A stretch of 64,000 bases of DNA from Biostraticola tofi (GTDB lineage: Bacteria > Pseudomonadota > Gammaproteobacteria > Enterobacterales > Enterobacteriaceae). Location of the stretch: assembly GCF_004343195.1 (NCBI RefSeq), contig NZ_SMCR01000002.1, forward strand, positions 629,889-693,888. Reading direction: 5' to 3'. Under the pieces are notes generated by a model. That model ran no database searches. It saw nothing but the letters and a program-made list of their open reading frames with translations, and was not told the origin of the DNA. Below are positions 20,781 through 29,357 of the stretch, piece after piece. The position numbers were made by a program, and so were the translations under genes. Numbering within the stretch: position 1 is the stretch's first letter; the number at the start of each line of letters is the position of its first letter.

Positions 20781-21397
20781 AATGAGCGTTGCTCCTTATG
20801 GGTTTCTAACGGGCGGACAAAAGGGAGATCGCTGGCAAGGGCCTGCATGGCGCTGCGCCTTTTCTGTTCACTGGCGGCACGGACATCCTCAGCGCTCACC
20901 AAACGTATAGCCTGGGTCGGACAGGTGCGTACGCAGGCCGGGCCTTCGCTGCCCGCCGCACACAAGTCGCACTTCACCGCCACGGCGCGTACCCCCGGCT
21001 GAAAGTCCAGTAACGGACTGACCGGGCGCGGAGCGACGGGGGCCGGCAGCGCCAGCGGAGTATTGCAGTTTGCCGGAACAGCCAACGGCCGACTGCCTTC
21101 AAAGCCGATTGCTCCGAACGGGCAGGCAATAGCGCACAGTTTGCAACTGACGCACAGGCTTTCATTAAGGACGATGGCATTGTCCTGATGACGAATAGCA
21201 TTTACCGGACACACTTTGGCGCAGGGGGCGTCATCGCATTGGCGGCAGGTAACCGGCGCTGAATCCCGGGCATTGCGCATGACCCGCAGCCTGGGCATCG
21301 CCTGTAAACCCAGTTGACGGTGCTCCTCGGCGCAACTGGCCATACAGGTATTGCAGCCAATGCATAATTTGGGATCCGCGATAATAAAGCGGTTCAT
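20777..21397 (-). CDS. hycB: Formate hydrogenlyase Fe-S subunit HycB
   Basis: A 206-residue protein (E. coli 203) with four 4Fe-4S motifs (CIGCNTCMASC, CRQCDDAPCAKVC, CVSCKLCAIAC, CDLCAAGSEGPACVRTC). HycB links FdhF to the hydrogenase arm. Compared with HydN it has a longer insert between the third and fourth clusters, rich in Pro and Ala, as in E. coli HycB. AACGAGGAGC precedes the ATG. Confidence 0.96.
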   Translation of the reverse strand: MNRFIIADPKLCIGCNTCMASCAEEHRQLGLQAMPRLRVMRNARDSAPVTCRQCDDAPCAKVCPVNAIRHQDNAIVLNESLCVSCKLCAIACPFGAIGFEGSRPLAVPANCNTPLALPAPVAPRPVSPLLDFQPGVRAVAVKCDLCAAGSEGPACVRTCPTQAIRLVSAEDVRAASEQKRRSAMQALASDLPFVRPLETHKEQRSL

Positions 21398-21411
21398 TGA
21401 TGCTCCTCGTT

Positions 21412-21433
21412 ATTTCGTCATTTTTGACGAAAT
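21412..21433. promoter_or_regulatory. Candidate FhlA-binding dyad between hycA and hycB
   Basis: A perfect inverted repeat, ATTTCGTCA-TTTT-TGACGAAAT, lies just upstream of the hycB ribosome-binding site. E. coli has an FhlA-binding site in the same gap between hycA and hycB, and its reported consensus contains the same ATTTCGT/ACGAAAT arms. The identity of the bound protein here is inference; as RNA it could also form a small hairpin. Confidence 0.65.
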
Positions 21434-21485
21434 CGGCATTTAACGGATTATTTCGACACTTGAGACCGTCAGAGAAATAATCGGC

Positions 21486-21953
21486 TTAGCGATTAAGAAT
21501 TATTTTTTCTAATTCTTTATGTGCCGAATGATTGTCATGCATCGAATTAAACAGGCACTGATAAATGACTGAAATTTTCATCAGGTAATGTTCAGTTACC
21601 GCCTGCGTATCCCGGTTATTGACGCTGCCGTCTATAGTGCCGTTTTCATCCAGGGTGGCGTGGGCAAAGGGCAGCAACCGTTCTGCTTGATCGGGCGTGG
21701 CGACATTTATGCAGTAGCAGATATCACGGCTGTAAAAATCATCATTCAGTTGGATGCGAATCATAAAATGATCAAAAAGAAGAAAGCGCGCATCGTGATT
21801 GTGACCGCATATAAGTTCATGATTATGAATTATTTTTGAGTGGGTAATTCCATTTATTAATGTGCGGTGATATGCCTGCCACTGGGCTGACAGGCGGCTT
21901 CTCTGGGCGGCGATATAATCGGCCTGGCTGGTTACTTCATTTATCGTGCTCAT
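21486..21953 (-). CDS. hycA: Formate hydrogenlyase regulator HycA
   Basis: About 155 residues (E. coli 153). Similarity to E. coli HycA is moderate but runs along the protein (SQADYIAAQRSRLSAQW, GITHSKI, FDHFMIRIQLND, NGTIDGSVNNRD). HycA counteracts FhlA in E. coli. I chose the ATG at 21953, which restores the E. coli N-terminus; the frame extends to 22025, across the predicted transcription start, so the longer form is unlikely. Confidence 0.88.
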   Translation of the reverse strand: MSTINEVTSQADYIAAQRSRLSAQWQAYHRTLINGITHSKIIHNHELICGHNHDARFLLFDHFMIRIQLNDDFYSRDICYCINVATPDQAERLLPFAHATLDENGTIDGSVNNRDTQAVTEHYLMKISVIYQCLFNSMHDNHSAHKELEKIILNR

Positions 21954-22020
21954 AGTGGTTACCCGATTTTGATTATGTATTAGGTCAATGCTGACAATAT
22001 GACATTGGATAGGGCTATAT

Positions 22021-22036
22021 GGCATAAAACGTGCCA
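22021..22036 (-). promoter_or_regulatory. Sigma-54 promoter of the hyc operon
   Basis: The minus strand reads TGGCACGTTTTATGCC, which has the invariant GG-N10-GC with a consensus -24 element. A start near 22010 leaves a leader of about 57 bases before hycA. Sigma-54 and FhlA control of hyc is established in E. coli. Confidence 0.85.
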
Positions 22037-22124
22037 GTGTCGCGGATAATATTTATTTCTATTAAATTCAAGCAGCAGCGTTAAATACTCGCCTGGGCTA
22101 AGACAGAGACAGGATAAATTCTGG

Positions 22125-22148
22125 TGTCGATGACGATGACGACCGACA
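22125..22148. promoter_or_regulatory. Candidate FhlA upstream activator region shared by hyc and hyp
   Basis: TGTCG (22125-22129) and CGACA (22144-22148) form an inverted repeat that encloses TGACGA twice in tandem (22131-22136 and 22137-22142). It lies about 90 bp from the sigma-54 promoter of hycA and 60 bp from that of hypA, suitable for one enhancer serving both. Assignment to FhlA is inference. Confidence 0.5.
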
Positions 22149-22207
22149 AATATGTCACTGACCCTGTGGCGATTTATTTCACGCCTCTATCGGCTTGCTG
22201 GATGGCT

Positions 22208-22223
22208 TGGCATTCAAATTGCA
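22208..22223 (+). promoter_or_regulatory. Sigma-54 promoter of the hyp operon
   Basis: The sequence TGGCATTCAAATTGCA is close to ideal (TGGCAY-N5-TTGCA, GG-N10-GC). A start near 22234 leaves about 31 bases before hypA. It faces away from the hyc promoter, as in E. coli. Confidence 0.92.
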
Positions 22224-22265
22224 ACCTTCAAGAAATGACGCGTTTTTGACGACCGGGAGAACCTG

Positions 22266-22610
22266 ATGCATGAAATAACGCTTTGCCAGCATGCGCTGGA
22301 CATTATGCTGCAACATGCCGTCAGGCAGCAGGCGCAACGGATCAGGGCCGTATGGTTGGAAATCGGCGCTTTTTCCTGTGTTGAGGCCGAAGCGCTGCGA
22401 TTTTGCTTTGATGTAGTGTGCCGCGACACCCTGGCTCAGGGTTGCCAACTGCATATTGATCAGCAGCAGGCCCATTGCTGGTGTCATGACTGCCAGCGGG
22501 AGGTAGAACTGCTGGCAATCAAAGTGGTGCTCTGCCCGCTTTGCGGCAGTCGTAATCTGCAGGTTGATGCTGATGACGGTATGACGATAAAACGCATGGA
22601 AATTGAATAA
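22266..22610 (+). CDS. hypA: Hydrogenase nickel chaperone HypA
   Basis: A 114-residue nickel-insertion protein (E. coli 116). The nickel-binding N-terminus is MHEITLCQHALD (His2, Glu3), and the zinc site uses two CxxC pairs (CHDCQ and CPLC). It delivers nickel to HycE with HypB. GGGAGA lies five bases before the ATG. Confidence 0.96.
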   Translation: MHEITLCQHALDIMLQHAVRQQAQRIRAVWLEIGAFSCVEAEALRFCFDVVCRDTLAQGCQLHIDQQQAHCWCHDCQREVELLAIKVVLCPLCGSRNLQVDADDGMTIKRMEIE

Positions 22611-22628
22611 CGTTTAAGGGGTAAAATG

Positions 22629-23444
22629 ATGTGTTCAACCTGTGGTTGCGCCAGTGGCGAACTGAAAATAGAAGGCGATGTGGCGGTTGATGCCCAGCCG
22701 GTAAAAGTCCCTTTCAGGCCACGAAAAAGAGTGTCGGCTGATCTGCATTACGGCTTGGGCATCGCCGGCACCCATGCACCTGGTCTCAGCCAGCGCCGAA
22801 TGGTGGAAATCGAAACCGGCGTGCTGGAGAAAAACAATCGGCTGGCGGCTCATAACCGGGCGCATTTCGGCAGTCAGCAGATCCTGGCGCTGAATCTGGT
22901 ATCAAGCCCCGGCTCGGGTAAAACGACGTTGCTGACGCAAACGCTGCTGCGGCTGCGCGGCCAGGTTAGCTGTGCAGTTATAGAGGGCGACCAGCAGACC
23001 ACGCGCGATGCAGAGCGCATACGCGCCACTGGCGTGGCGGCTATCCAAGTGAATACCGGCAAGGGCTGTCATCTGGATGCTCAAATGGTCCACGATGCAT
23101 TTCACCGTCTGTCGCTGGCCGCCAATAGCCTGCTTTTTATTGAAAACGTTGGCAATCTGGTCTGCCCGGCCGGTTTCGATCTGGGCGAGCGCCATAAAGT
23201 GGCGGTTCTGTCGATCACCGAAGGTGAAGATAAACCGCTTAAATATCCGCACATGTTCGCCGCCGCCAGCCTGATGATATTGAATAAAATCGATCTGCTG
23301 CCCTATCTGGATTTTGATATGGAGGCCTGCGTGGCCAATGCCCGCCAGGTCAATCCTGACATTGACATTATTGCCTTGTCTGCCGCTCACGGCGAGGGGA
23401 TGGATCAATGGCTCGACTGGCTGGAGGCACAGCGATGTGCATAG
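22629..23444 (+). CDS. hypB: Hydrogenase nickel-insertion GTPase HypB
   Basis: About 271 residues. The N-terminal high-affinity nickel motif CxxCGC is present (MCSTCGC), there is no His-rich stretch, and the G domain has the P-loop [11 protein letters not shown], the switch region with [16 protein letters not shown] and the NKIDLL specificity motif. It hydrolyses GTP during nickel delivery. Two ATG codons are adjacent (22626 and 22629); the second restores the MCxxCGC start and has better spacing from AAGGGG. Confidence 0.95.
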   Translation: MCSTCGCASGELKIEGDVAVDAQPVKVPFRPRKRVSADLHYGLGIAGTHAPGLSQRRMVEIETGVLEKNNRLAAHNRAHFGSQQILALNLVSSPGSGKTTLLTQTLLRLRGQVSCAVIEGDQQTTRDAERIRATGVAAIQVNTGKGCHLDAQMVHDAFHRLSLAANSLLFIENVGNLVCPAGFDLGERHKVAVLSITEGEDKPLKYPHMFAAASLMILNKIDLLPYLDFDMEACVANARQVNPDIDIIALSAAHGEGMDQWLDWLEAQRCA

Positions 23445-23716
23445 GCATCCCGGGTCAAATCGTCGAGCTGGACGGCTGCCCGCCCCAGCATGCCTGGGCC
23501 GAAGTCTGCGGTGTCAGGCGGGAGGTCAATATTGCCCTGGTGATCGCGCCGGGTAACAGCGCCGCCTCGCTGGTCGGCTGCTGGGTACTTATCCATGTGG
23601 GCTTTGCCATGAGCCTGCTTGATGAACCGGAGGCGGCAGAGATGCTGGCGGCCCTGCACGCCATGGGGGAAGTGGAAAACGATGTGATGTTGTTCATGAC
23701 CGGGGAAGGGCGCTGA
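23435..23716 (+). CDS. hypC: Hydrogenase maturation chaperone HypC
   Basis: A 93-residue chaperone (E. coli 90) starting [12 protein letters not shown]. The Cys2 used to carry the Fe(CN)2CO precursor and to bind pro-HycE is present. It overlaps hypB by 10 bp and shares TGATG with hypD. The frame is open further upstream (23408), but the MCIGIPG start is invariant in this family. Confidence 0.95.
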   Translation: MCIGIPGQIVELDGCPPQHAWAEVCGVRREVNIALVIAPGNSAASLVGCWVLIHVGFAMSLLDEPEAAEMLAALHAMGEVENDVMLFMTGEGR

Positions 23717-24843
23717 TGGACTATGTGGATGAATTTCGCGATCCGACGCTGGTCAAGGCGATGCTGCAGCGTATCGCCCGCACGGTCGAAACCTTGCCCT
23801 ACCGCCCGGACCGGCCATTGCACATCATGGAAGTCTGCGGCGGCCATACCCACGCCATTTTTCGTTTCGGGCTGGATAAGCTGCTGGGATCGGCTATCGA
23901 GTTTATCCACGGCCCAGGCTGCCCGGTGTGCGTACTGCCGCGCGGCAGGATCGATGCCTGCGTAGAGATTGCCACCCACCCGGCAGTGATCTTCTGTACT
24001 TTTGGCGATGCCATGCGCGTACCGGGCAGCCGAGCCTCACTTCAGCAGGCCCGGGAACGGGGAGCCGATGTGCGGGTCGTCTACTCGCCACTGGATGCCC
24101 TGGCGCTGGCCCGACAGAGTCCGGACCGACAAGTTGTGTTCTTTGCGCTGGGATTTGAAACCACCATGCCGGTGACTGCCATCACCCTGCAGCAGGCCCG
24201 GGCGGAAGGCATCGGCAATTTCACCGTTTTCTGCCAGCACATCAGTTTGATGCCGACCCTGGCCAGCCTGCTGCAACAGCCCGACGTGCCTATCGATGCG
24301 TTTTTGGCGCCGGGGCATGTAAGCATGGTTACCGGTATCGTGCCGTATCGATTTATCAGCCGGGAACACCGCAAGCCGGTGGTGGTCACCGGCTTTGAAC
24401 CGCTTGATATCCTGCAGGGCGTGATGATGCTGCTAGAGCAGTTCTTGCGCCATGACAGCACGGTCGAAAACCAATATCGGCGGGTGGTCCCTGACCAGGG
24501 CAACATACTGGCTCAACAGGCGATGGCGGATGTATTTGCCCTCGGCGGCGACAGCGAATGGCGAGGATTGGGCGTGATCGCCGATTCAGGCATTGCGCTG
24601 ACGCCGGCTTACCGGCATTTCGATGCCGAGCAACGCTTTCATCCCAGCCATTGCCAAGTGGCGGATGACCGGCGTAGCCGCTGCGGGGCGGTGCTGACCG
24701 GCCGAAGCAAACCCTGTGACTGTCCTCTGTTCGGCAGTGAATGCACGCCGCAGAACGCTTTCGGTGCGCTGATGGTGTCCTCGGAGGGCGCTTGCGCCGC
24801 TTGGTACCAGTATCGGCGGCAAACCAAGGAACAAACGCAATGA
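23716..24843 (+). CDS. hypD: Hydrogenase Fe-ligand assembly protein HypD
   Basis: A 375-residue protein (E. coli 373) that assembles the Fe(CN)2CO group together with HypC and HypE. Family motifs are CGGHTHA, GPGCPVCVLP and, near the C-terminus, the 4Fe-4S cysteines in RCGAVLTGRSKPCDCPLFGS. Its ATG overlaps the hypC stop codon, and its end overlaps hypE by 4 bp. Confidence 0.96.
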   Translation: MDYVDEFRDPTLVKAMLQRIARTVETLPYRPDRPLHIMEVCGGHTHAIFRFGLDKLLGSAIEFIHGPGCPVCVLPRGRIDACVEIATHPAVIFCTFGDAMRVPGSRASLQQARERGADVRVVYSPLDALALARQSPDRQVVFFALGFETTMPVTAITLQQARAEGIGNFTVFCQHISLMPTLASLLQQPDVPIDAFLAPGHVSMVTGIVPYRFISREHRKPVVVTGFEPLDILQGVMMLLEQFLRHDSTVENQYRRVVPDQGNILAQQAMADVFALGGDSEWRGLGVIADSGIALTPAYRHFDAEQRFHPSHCQVADDRRSRCGAVLTGRSKPCDCPLFGSECTPQNAFGALMVSSEGACAAWYQYRRQTKEQTQ

Positions 24844-25853
24844 ACGATGTGATTAGCCTGGCTCACGGCAGCGGCGGCCGGGCCATGCAACGCTTGCTTG
24901 ATGAACTGTTTTTACCGGCGTTCGCCGATCCTGAGCTGCAGATGCGCGAGGATCAGGCCAGGATCAGCTTGGATACGCTCGCCCTGCAGGGCGACAGACT
25001 GGCCTTCACCACTGATAGCTATGTGATTGATCCGCTCTTTTTTCCCGGCGGCGATATCGGCACCCTGGCGGTATGCGGAACCGCCAACGATCTGGCGGTA
25101 AGCGGAGCCACGCCGGGCTATCTCTCCTGTGGCTTTATCCTGGAGGAGGGCCTGCCGCTGGCGGATCTGGAACGGGTGGTGAGGTCAATGGCGGCAGTGG
25201 CGCACCAGGCCGGCATTCGCATCGTCACCGGCGATACCAAAGTGGTGCAGCGTGGCGCCGCAGACAAGCTGTTTATCAATACCGCCGGCATTGGCGTGAT
25301 ACCCCGGCGACTGGAGTGGTCGGCGCAGCATATCCAGCCTGATGATCGAATATTGGTCAGCGGCACCCTTGGCGATCATGGCGCGACCATCCTCAACCTG
25401 CGGGAGAAGCTGGGCATGTCGCTGGATTTGACCAGCGACTGTGCAGTATTGACCGATCTTATCGCCCCGCTCAGGCAGATTGCCGGAGTGCATGCCCTGC
25501 GTGATGCCACCCGTGGCGGCGTCAACGCCATCCTGCATGAATTTGCCGCCGCCAGCCGGCTGGGGATCAGCATCTCTGAGTGTCTGCTGCCGATTAAGCC
25601 GGCGGTTCGCGGCATCTGTGAGCTGCTAGGGCTGGAGGCGCTGAACTTTGCCAATGAGGGCAATCTGGTGCTGGTGGTCAGCGAGCAGGCCGAGCAGGCG
25701 GTATTGGCTGCGCTACGTAGCCATCCGCTAGGCCGGGATGCGGCCACTATCGGCCGGGTCACCGGCCGGGGAGATGTCCGGCTTGAGGGGGCATATGGCG
25801 TAGGCCGACTGCTGGACTTACCCTATGCCGAGCCTTTACCCCGGATTTGTTGA
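24840..25853 (+). CDS. hypE: Hydrogenase cyanide-ligand synthase HypE
   Basis: A 337-residue PurM-like ATPase. It dehydrates the thiocarboxamide made by HypF to a thiocyanate on its terminal cysteine. The C-terminus PLPRIC contains that cysteine. The N-terminal nucleotide loop LAHGSGGRAM and the segment GDTKVVQRGAADKLFINTAG are clear. The start at 24840 overlaps the hypD stop (ATGA); the frame extends back to 24741 inside hypD, which is not family-like. Confidence 0.96.
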   Translation: MNDVISLAHGSGGRAMQRLLDELFLPAFADPELQMREDQARISLDTLALQGDRLAFTTDSYVIDPLFFPGGDIGTLAVCGTANDLAVSGATPGYLSCGFILEEGLPLADLERVVRSMAAVAHQAGIRIVTGDTKVVQRGAADKLFINTAGIGVIPRRLEWSAQHIQPDDRILVSGTLGDHGATILNLREKLGMSLDLTSDCAVLTDLIAPLRQIAGVHALRDATRGGVNAILHEFAAASRLGISISECLLPIKPAVRGICELLGLEALNFANEGNLVLVVSEQAEQAVLAALRSHPLGRDAATIGRVTGRGDVRLEGAYGVGRLLDLPYAEPLPRIC

Positions 25854-25954
25854 TCCGGTCGGGGGCGCTGGCCCGCGGTGAGCGGTACCCTTATTACTCC
25901 ACTAACCCATAATGATTATTTTCGCTTTTATTTTGTCAATCAGAGTGATGTTCA

Positions 25955-28069
25955 ATGTCGAAGACAAGTCTTGAGAAACCGGAACACCTGGAGCTCACCC
26001 GTAGGTTGCTTAATCAGCAGAGTTTCAGCTCCCTGCTGCGGCTGCTGCAGGACGTAGTCCAGGCATGGGAACTGGCCGAAGGCGCGGCGCTGCTGTTGCT
26101 GCATCCACCGGGGGCCCGCGTCAGTTTTTATGGTCTCGACCGCCAGCAGCAGTCGCTGAGCTTTCATGATCAAACCCTGCTTGCCAATGGACCGGTTTTA
26201 GAGCTACAGCGAAGCGGGCAGCCGCTGCGGGCCACCGCCGCAGCGTTGGCCGAACGGTATCCGCAAATCGCCGCTTTGGCATTGCACCCTTCCTTCAGTC
26301 ACTATTGCCTGATGCCGCTGCGGGCGGGCGGGGTTCTGCTCGGCGGCTGCGAACTCTGGCGCAGTAATGGCAAGCCCTTCAGCGATGCGTCGCTGGTCAA
26401 AGCGCGGCTGTTGATGGACCTGCTGTCAATGGCGGTCGAACAGTTGCAGCTCCGCGAGCAGTCACAGGGTCAGCAGCGGCAGTTACGTCGCGAGCGGGAC
26501 GATTATCGCGTGCTGGTCGATGTGACCAACGCCGTACTGTCCAAGCTTGATCTGGACGATTTGATCGGTGAGATCTCTACCGAAATTCATCGCTTTTTCA
26601 AGATTGACGCTATCAGCATCGTGCTGTGCGGCGATCGAGAAGATCTGGTAACGCTATACTCTACGCATTACCTGCAAAATAATGTCGCCCAGCGCCAGCA
26701 ATCCACGGTACCGCTGGCCGGCACCTTGGCAGAACAGGTTATGCAGAGCGGTCAGATGCTGCTGCTGAATCTTAAGCAGTCCGATCAACTGGCCGACGAT
26801 GAGCGCCAGCTTTTTGATCTGTGGCATGAACACATCCAAAGCCTTTGCATTCTGCCGCTTATCTTTGGCCAGAAAACCCTCGGCGTGCTGAAGCTGGCTC
26901 AGTGCCAGCCGGATAATTTCAATGCCGCCAATTTGCAGGTGCTGCAACAGATTGCCGAACGTATCGCCATCGCCGTAGACAACGCATTGGCCTATCAGGA
27001 AATAAGCCGGCTCAAGGAGCGGCTGGTGCACGAGAACCTTTACCTGACTGAGCAGATAAACGGTAACAGCCCGGACTTCAGCGAAATTGTCGGCCGCAGT
27101 CAAGGCATGTCGTCGGTGCTCAGGCAAGTGGAAATGGTGTCCAAAAGCGACTGCACCGTGCTGATTCTGGGTGAAACCGGCACCGGCAAAGAACTGATCG
27201 CGCGGGCCATCCATAACCTCAGCGATCGCCGGGATAAACGCATGGTCAACATGAACTGCGCCGCGATGCCGGCGGGCCTGTTGGAAAGCGATCTGTTTGG
27301 TCATGAAAAGGGATCTTTCACCGGCGCCACCGCCCAGCGAATGGGGCGCTTCGAACTGGCGGATCAGGGTTCGCTGTTCCTGGATGAAGTGGGTGAAATC
27401 CCGCCGGAGCTGCAGCCTAAACTTCTGCGGGTGCTGCAGGAACGGGAATTTGAACGGGTAGGGGGGAATAAACTGATTTCGGTTGATGTCAGGCTTATTG
27501 CGGCCACCAATCGGGATCTCAAGCAAATGGTGGCCGATCACGAATTTCGCAGCGATCTCTATTATCGGCTGAATGTCTTCCCGCTGGTCATCCCGCCGCT
27601 GCGCGAACGGCCGGAAGATATCCCGCTGCTGGTGAAATTCCTGACCTATAAAATCGCCAGACGCATGAAGCGCACCATCGACAGTATTCCTGCCGAAACG
27701 CTGCGCCTGTTGAGCCTGATGCCCTGGCCGGGCAACGTACGTGAGCTGGAAAACGTGATTGAACGGGCAGTATTGCTTACGCATGGCACGGTGCTCAACC
27801 TGCAACTGCCCGAGCTGCAGTTTCATCTGTCGCCGATGTCGCCCGCCGGGCCGTTAGCCATCCCCGCAGGCCAGTCCCGCACTGCTGAAGGCGTGGCCCG
27901 GCCCGCGGCTGACTCATCTGGCCCGGCAGATGAATATCAACGGATTATGCAGGTATTGAAAGAAACCAATGGTGTGGTAGCCGGCCCGCGCGGCGCGGCC
28001 CAGCGGTTGGGGGTAAAGCGTACTACCCTGCTTTCGCGCATGAAGAAATTGGGAATCCCGACCCGCTGA
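25955..28069 (+). CDS. fhlA: Formate hydrogenlyase transcriptional activator FhlA
   Basis: A 704-residue sigma-54 activator (E. coli 692). Residues 1-370 form the formate-sensing half with GAF-type regions. The AAA+ domain has Walker A GETGTGKE, Walker B-like SLFLDEVGE and the arginine-finger region. The sigma-54 contact loop reads GSFTGA (residues 453-458) where GAFTGA is usual, including in E. coli FhlA. The C-terminal helix-turn-helix is GVVAGPRGAAQRLGVKRTTL. It follows hypE by 101 bp, either by readthrough from the hypA promoter or from its own promoter, which I could not identify. Confidence 0.95.
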   Translation: MSKTSLEKPEHLELTRRLLNQQSFSSLLRLLQDVVQAWELAEGAALLLLHPPGARVSFYGLDRQQQSLSFHDQTLLANGPVLELQRSGQPLRATAAALAERYPQIAALALHPSFSHYCLMPLRAGGVLLGGCELWRSNGKPFSDASLVKARLLMDLLSMAVEQLQLREQSQGQQRQLRRERDDYRVLVDVTNAVLSKLDLDDLIGEISTEIHRFFKIDAISIVLCGDREDLVTLYSTHYLQNNVAQRQQSTVPLAGTLAEQVMQSGQMLLLNLKQSDQLADDERQLFDLWHEHIQSLCILPLIFGQKTLGVLKLAQCQPDNFNAANLQVLQQIAERIAIAVDNALAYQEISRLKERLVHENLYLTEQINGNSPDFSEIVGRSQGMSSVLRQVEMVSKSDCTVLILGETGTGKELIARAIHNLSDRRDKRMVNMNCAAMPAGLLESDLFGHEKGSFTGATAQRMGRFELADQGSLFLDEVGEIPPELQPKLLRVLQEREFERVGGNKLISVDVRLIAATNRDLKQMVADHEFRSDLYYRLNVFPLVIPPLRERPEDIPLLVKFLTYKIARRMKRTIDSIPAETLRLLSLMPWPGNVRELENVIERAVLLTHGTVLNLQLPELQFHLSPMSPAGPLAIPAGQSRTAEGVARPAADSSGPADEYQRIMQVLKETNGVVAGPRGAAQRLGVKRTTLLSRMKKLGIPTR

Positions 28070-28112
28070 TGCACTGATCCGCTGATGTAGTGATCCGCTG
28101 ATGCACTGATCC
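28065..28112. repeat. Tandem repeat, 3 x 16 bp, over the fhlA stop codon
   Basis: Three copies of GCTGATGCACTGATCC (the middle copy has TAG for CAC). The first copy contains the fhlA stop codon. Copies are adjacent, followed by a truncated GCTGG. No function is known to me. Confidence 0.9.
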
Positions 28113-28270
28113 GCTGGAAGGCGGCTGCGCTATGGGTGAATGTTCTCGGAGTGACTTCTGCTGGACAGGCTGTACCTCAGGATGACAAAACGTGTAAAAT
28201 AGGCATTCCGAAGAGTGAGCGCTGTGTTAGGCCGCTTTTTCCTGTTTTTCTTATTTTTGTCGAGGTTAAG

Positions 28271-28612
28271 GTGCAACAATTACCCCCATGTCCCCAATGC
28301 AGTTCAGAATTTACCTGGCAGGAAGGGGAGCAGCTCAACTGCCCCGAATGCGGCCATGAATGGTCGGCCAGTCTTACTGCCACCGCAGAGGACGAAGGAC
28401 TGACGGTACGTGACGCCAACGGTAATCTGCTGGCCGATGGAGATTCGGTTACGGTGATTAAAGATCTTAAAGTCAAAGGTAGCTCTTCCACCTTGAAGAT
28501 CGGCACCAAAGTGAAAGGTATCCGCCTGGTTGAAGGCGACCATAATATTGACTGCAAAATCGATGGCTTCGGCCCGATGAAGCTCAAATCTGAATTCGTG
28601 AAGAAAAACTGA
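28271..28612 (+). CDS. yjdM: Zinc-ribbon protein YjdM (PhnA family)
   Basis: A 113-residue small protein. An N-terminal zinc ribbon (CPQCSS...CPECGHEW) is followed by the PhnA/YjdM domain, nearly identical to E. coli over the C-terminal 60 residues. Despite the old PhnA name, a role in phosphonate use is not supported for this family. The start is a GTG at 28271, with GAGG five bases upstream; it matches the E. coli N-terminus. The longer frame (28136) overlaps the intergenic region. Confidence 0.9.
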   Translation: MQQLPPCPQCSSEFTWQEGEQLNCPECGHEWSASLTATAEDEGLTVRDANGNLLADGDSVTVIKDLKVKGSSSTLKIGTKVKGIRLVEGDHNIDCKIDGFGPMKLKSEFVKKN

Positions 28613-28621
28613 ATGCCGTAA

Positions 28622-28653
28622 TCACTGCTGCGGCTAATGGTCCACAGCAGTGA
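28622..28653. terminator. Probable bidirectional terminator hairpin
   Basis: A 9-bp inverted repeat, TCACTGCTG...CAGCAGTGA, lies between the converging yjdM and LysE-type genes. No strong T tract follows either arm, so the terminator call is only by position. Confidence 0.4.
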
Positions 28654-28661
28654 CCAGCTGT

Positions 28662-29270
28662 TCACAGATTGTTGAGCACCTGGCCGAGCATCAGCAGCGA
28701 AAACGCCAACATCACTAGCGCCGCCCCCTTGTCTACTACGCTTAGGGGAAAACGCGTGAACCGACCGCGCACCAGAGCGCTGCCCAGATAAACCCATCCC
28801 AGGCCGATTGCGGCGGACAAGACGACAAATCCCGCCAAATTTTTCAGGTAGTCGTCGTAATGCAGGAAAGTCGCGGCAGGCAGCAGCGTGCCGGCGAATA
28901 AAAACGCTTTGGGATTGGCCAGTGTGGCCAGGAAAAGGCGCTTCGGCGTAACGGTGTTTTCCTGCCCTGATGCGGCCAAGGTTTTTTTCCGCCACAGTTT
29001 AGTGGCCAGGTAGATGATATACAGAGCGCAGAATGCCTTCAGGATAATCGGCAGCAGTGCCAGATAGCCGCCCATCAGATGATGCAGCATCACGCCCCAA
29101 AGGCTGATGGCGATGACATATCCCAGTATTTCAAACAGCAGGAAACCCACCGCGCCGGCAAAGCCTTTGGCGGCCCCGGCTGAAGATAACAGGGTATTGG
29201 TGGGGCCGGGGGTCAGCAGAATTAATGCAACGCCAAATATCCAGACCGGAAGAACTGTGTAAAAAGGCAT
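28662..29270 (-). CDS. LysE/RhtB-family amino-acid exporter
   Basis: A 202-residue inner-membrane protein with five to six hydrophobic segments. The family signature GPTNTLL near residue 22 (PGPTNTLLSSAGAAKGF) and the ANPKAFLFAG motif are typical of the LysE superfamily. The substrate cannot be told. It converges on yjdM and is the only obvious exporter in this accessory stretch. Confidence 0.85.
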   Translation of the reverse strand: MPFYTVLPVWIFGVALILLTPGPTNTLLSSAGAAKGFAGAVGFLLFEILGYVIAISLWGVMLHHLMGGYLALLPIILKAFCALYIIYLATKLWRKKTLAASGQENTVTPKRLFLATLANPKAFLFAGTLLPAATFLHYDDYLKNLAGFVVLSAAIGLGWVYLGSALVRGRFTRFPLSVVDKGAALVMLAFSLLMLGQVLNNL

Positions 29271-29357
29271 AGAGCAACTGCAGCAGGGAAAATGATAGCG
29301 CAGTATCTTATGTGCACAGCTGTCTGTAAAGCCTGTCGGCAGTGGCAGAAATTAATG

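Noticed and set aside
26654..27826. 390-residue antisense frame inside fhlA
   Set aside because: A shadow of the GC-rich fhlA codons; the sense protein is certain.
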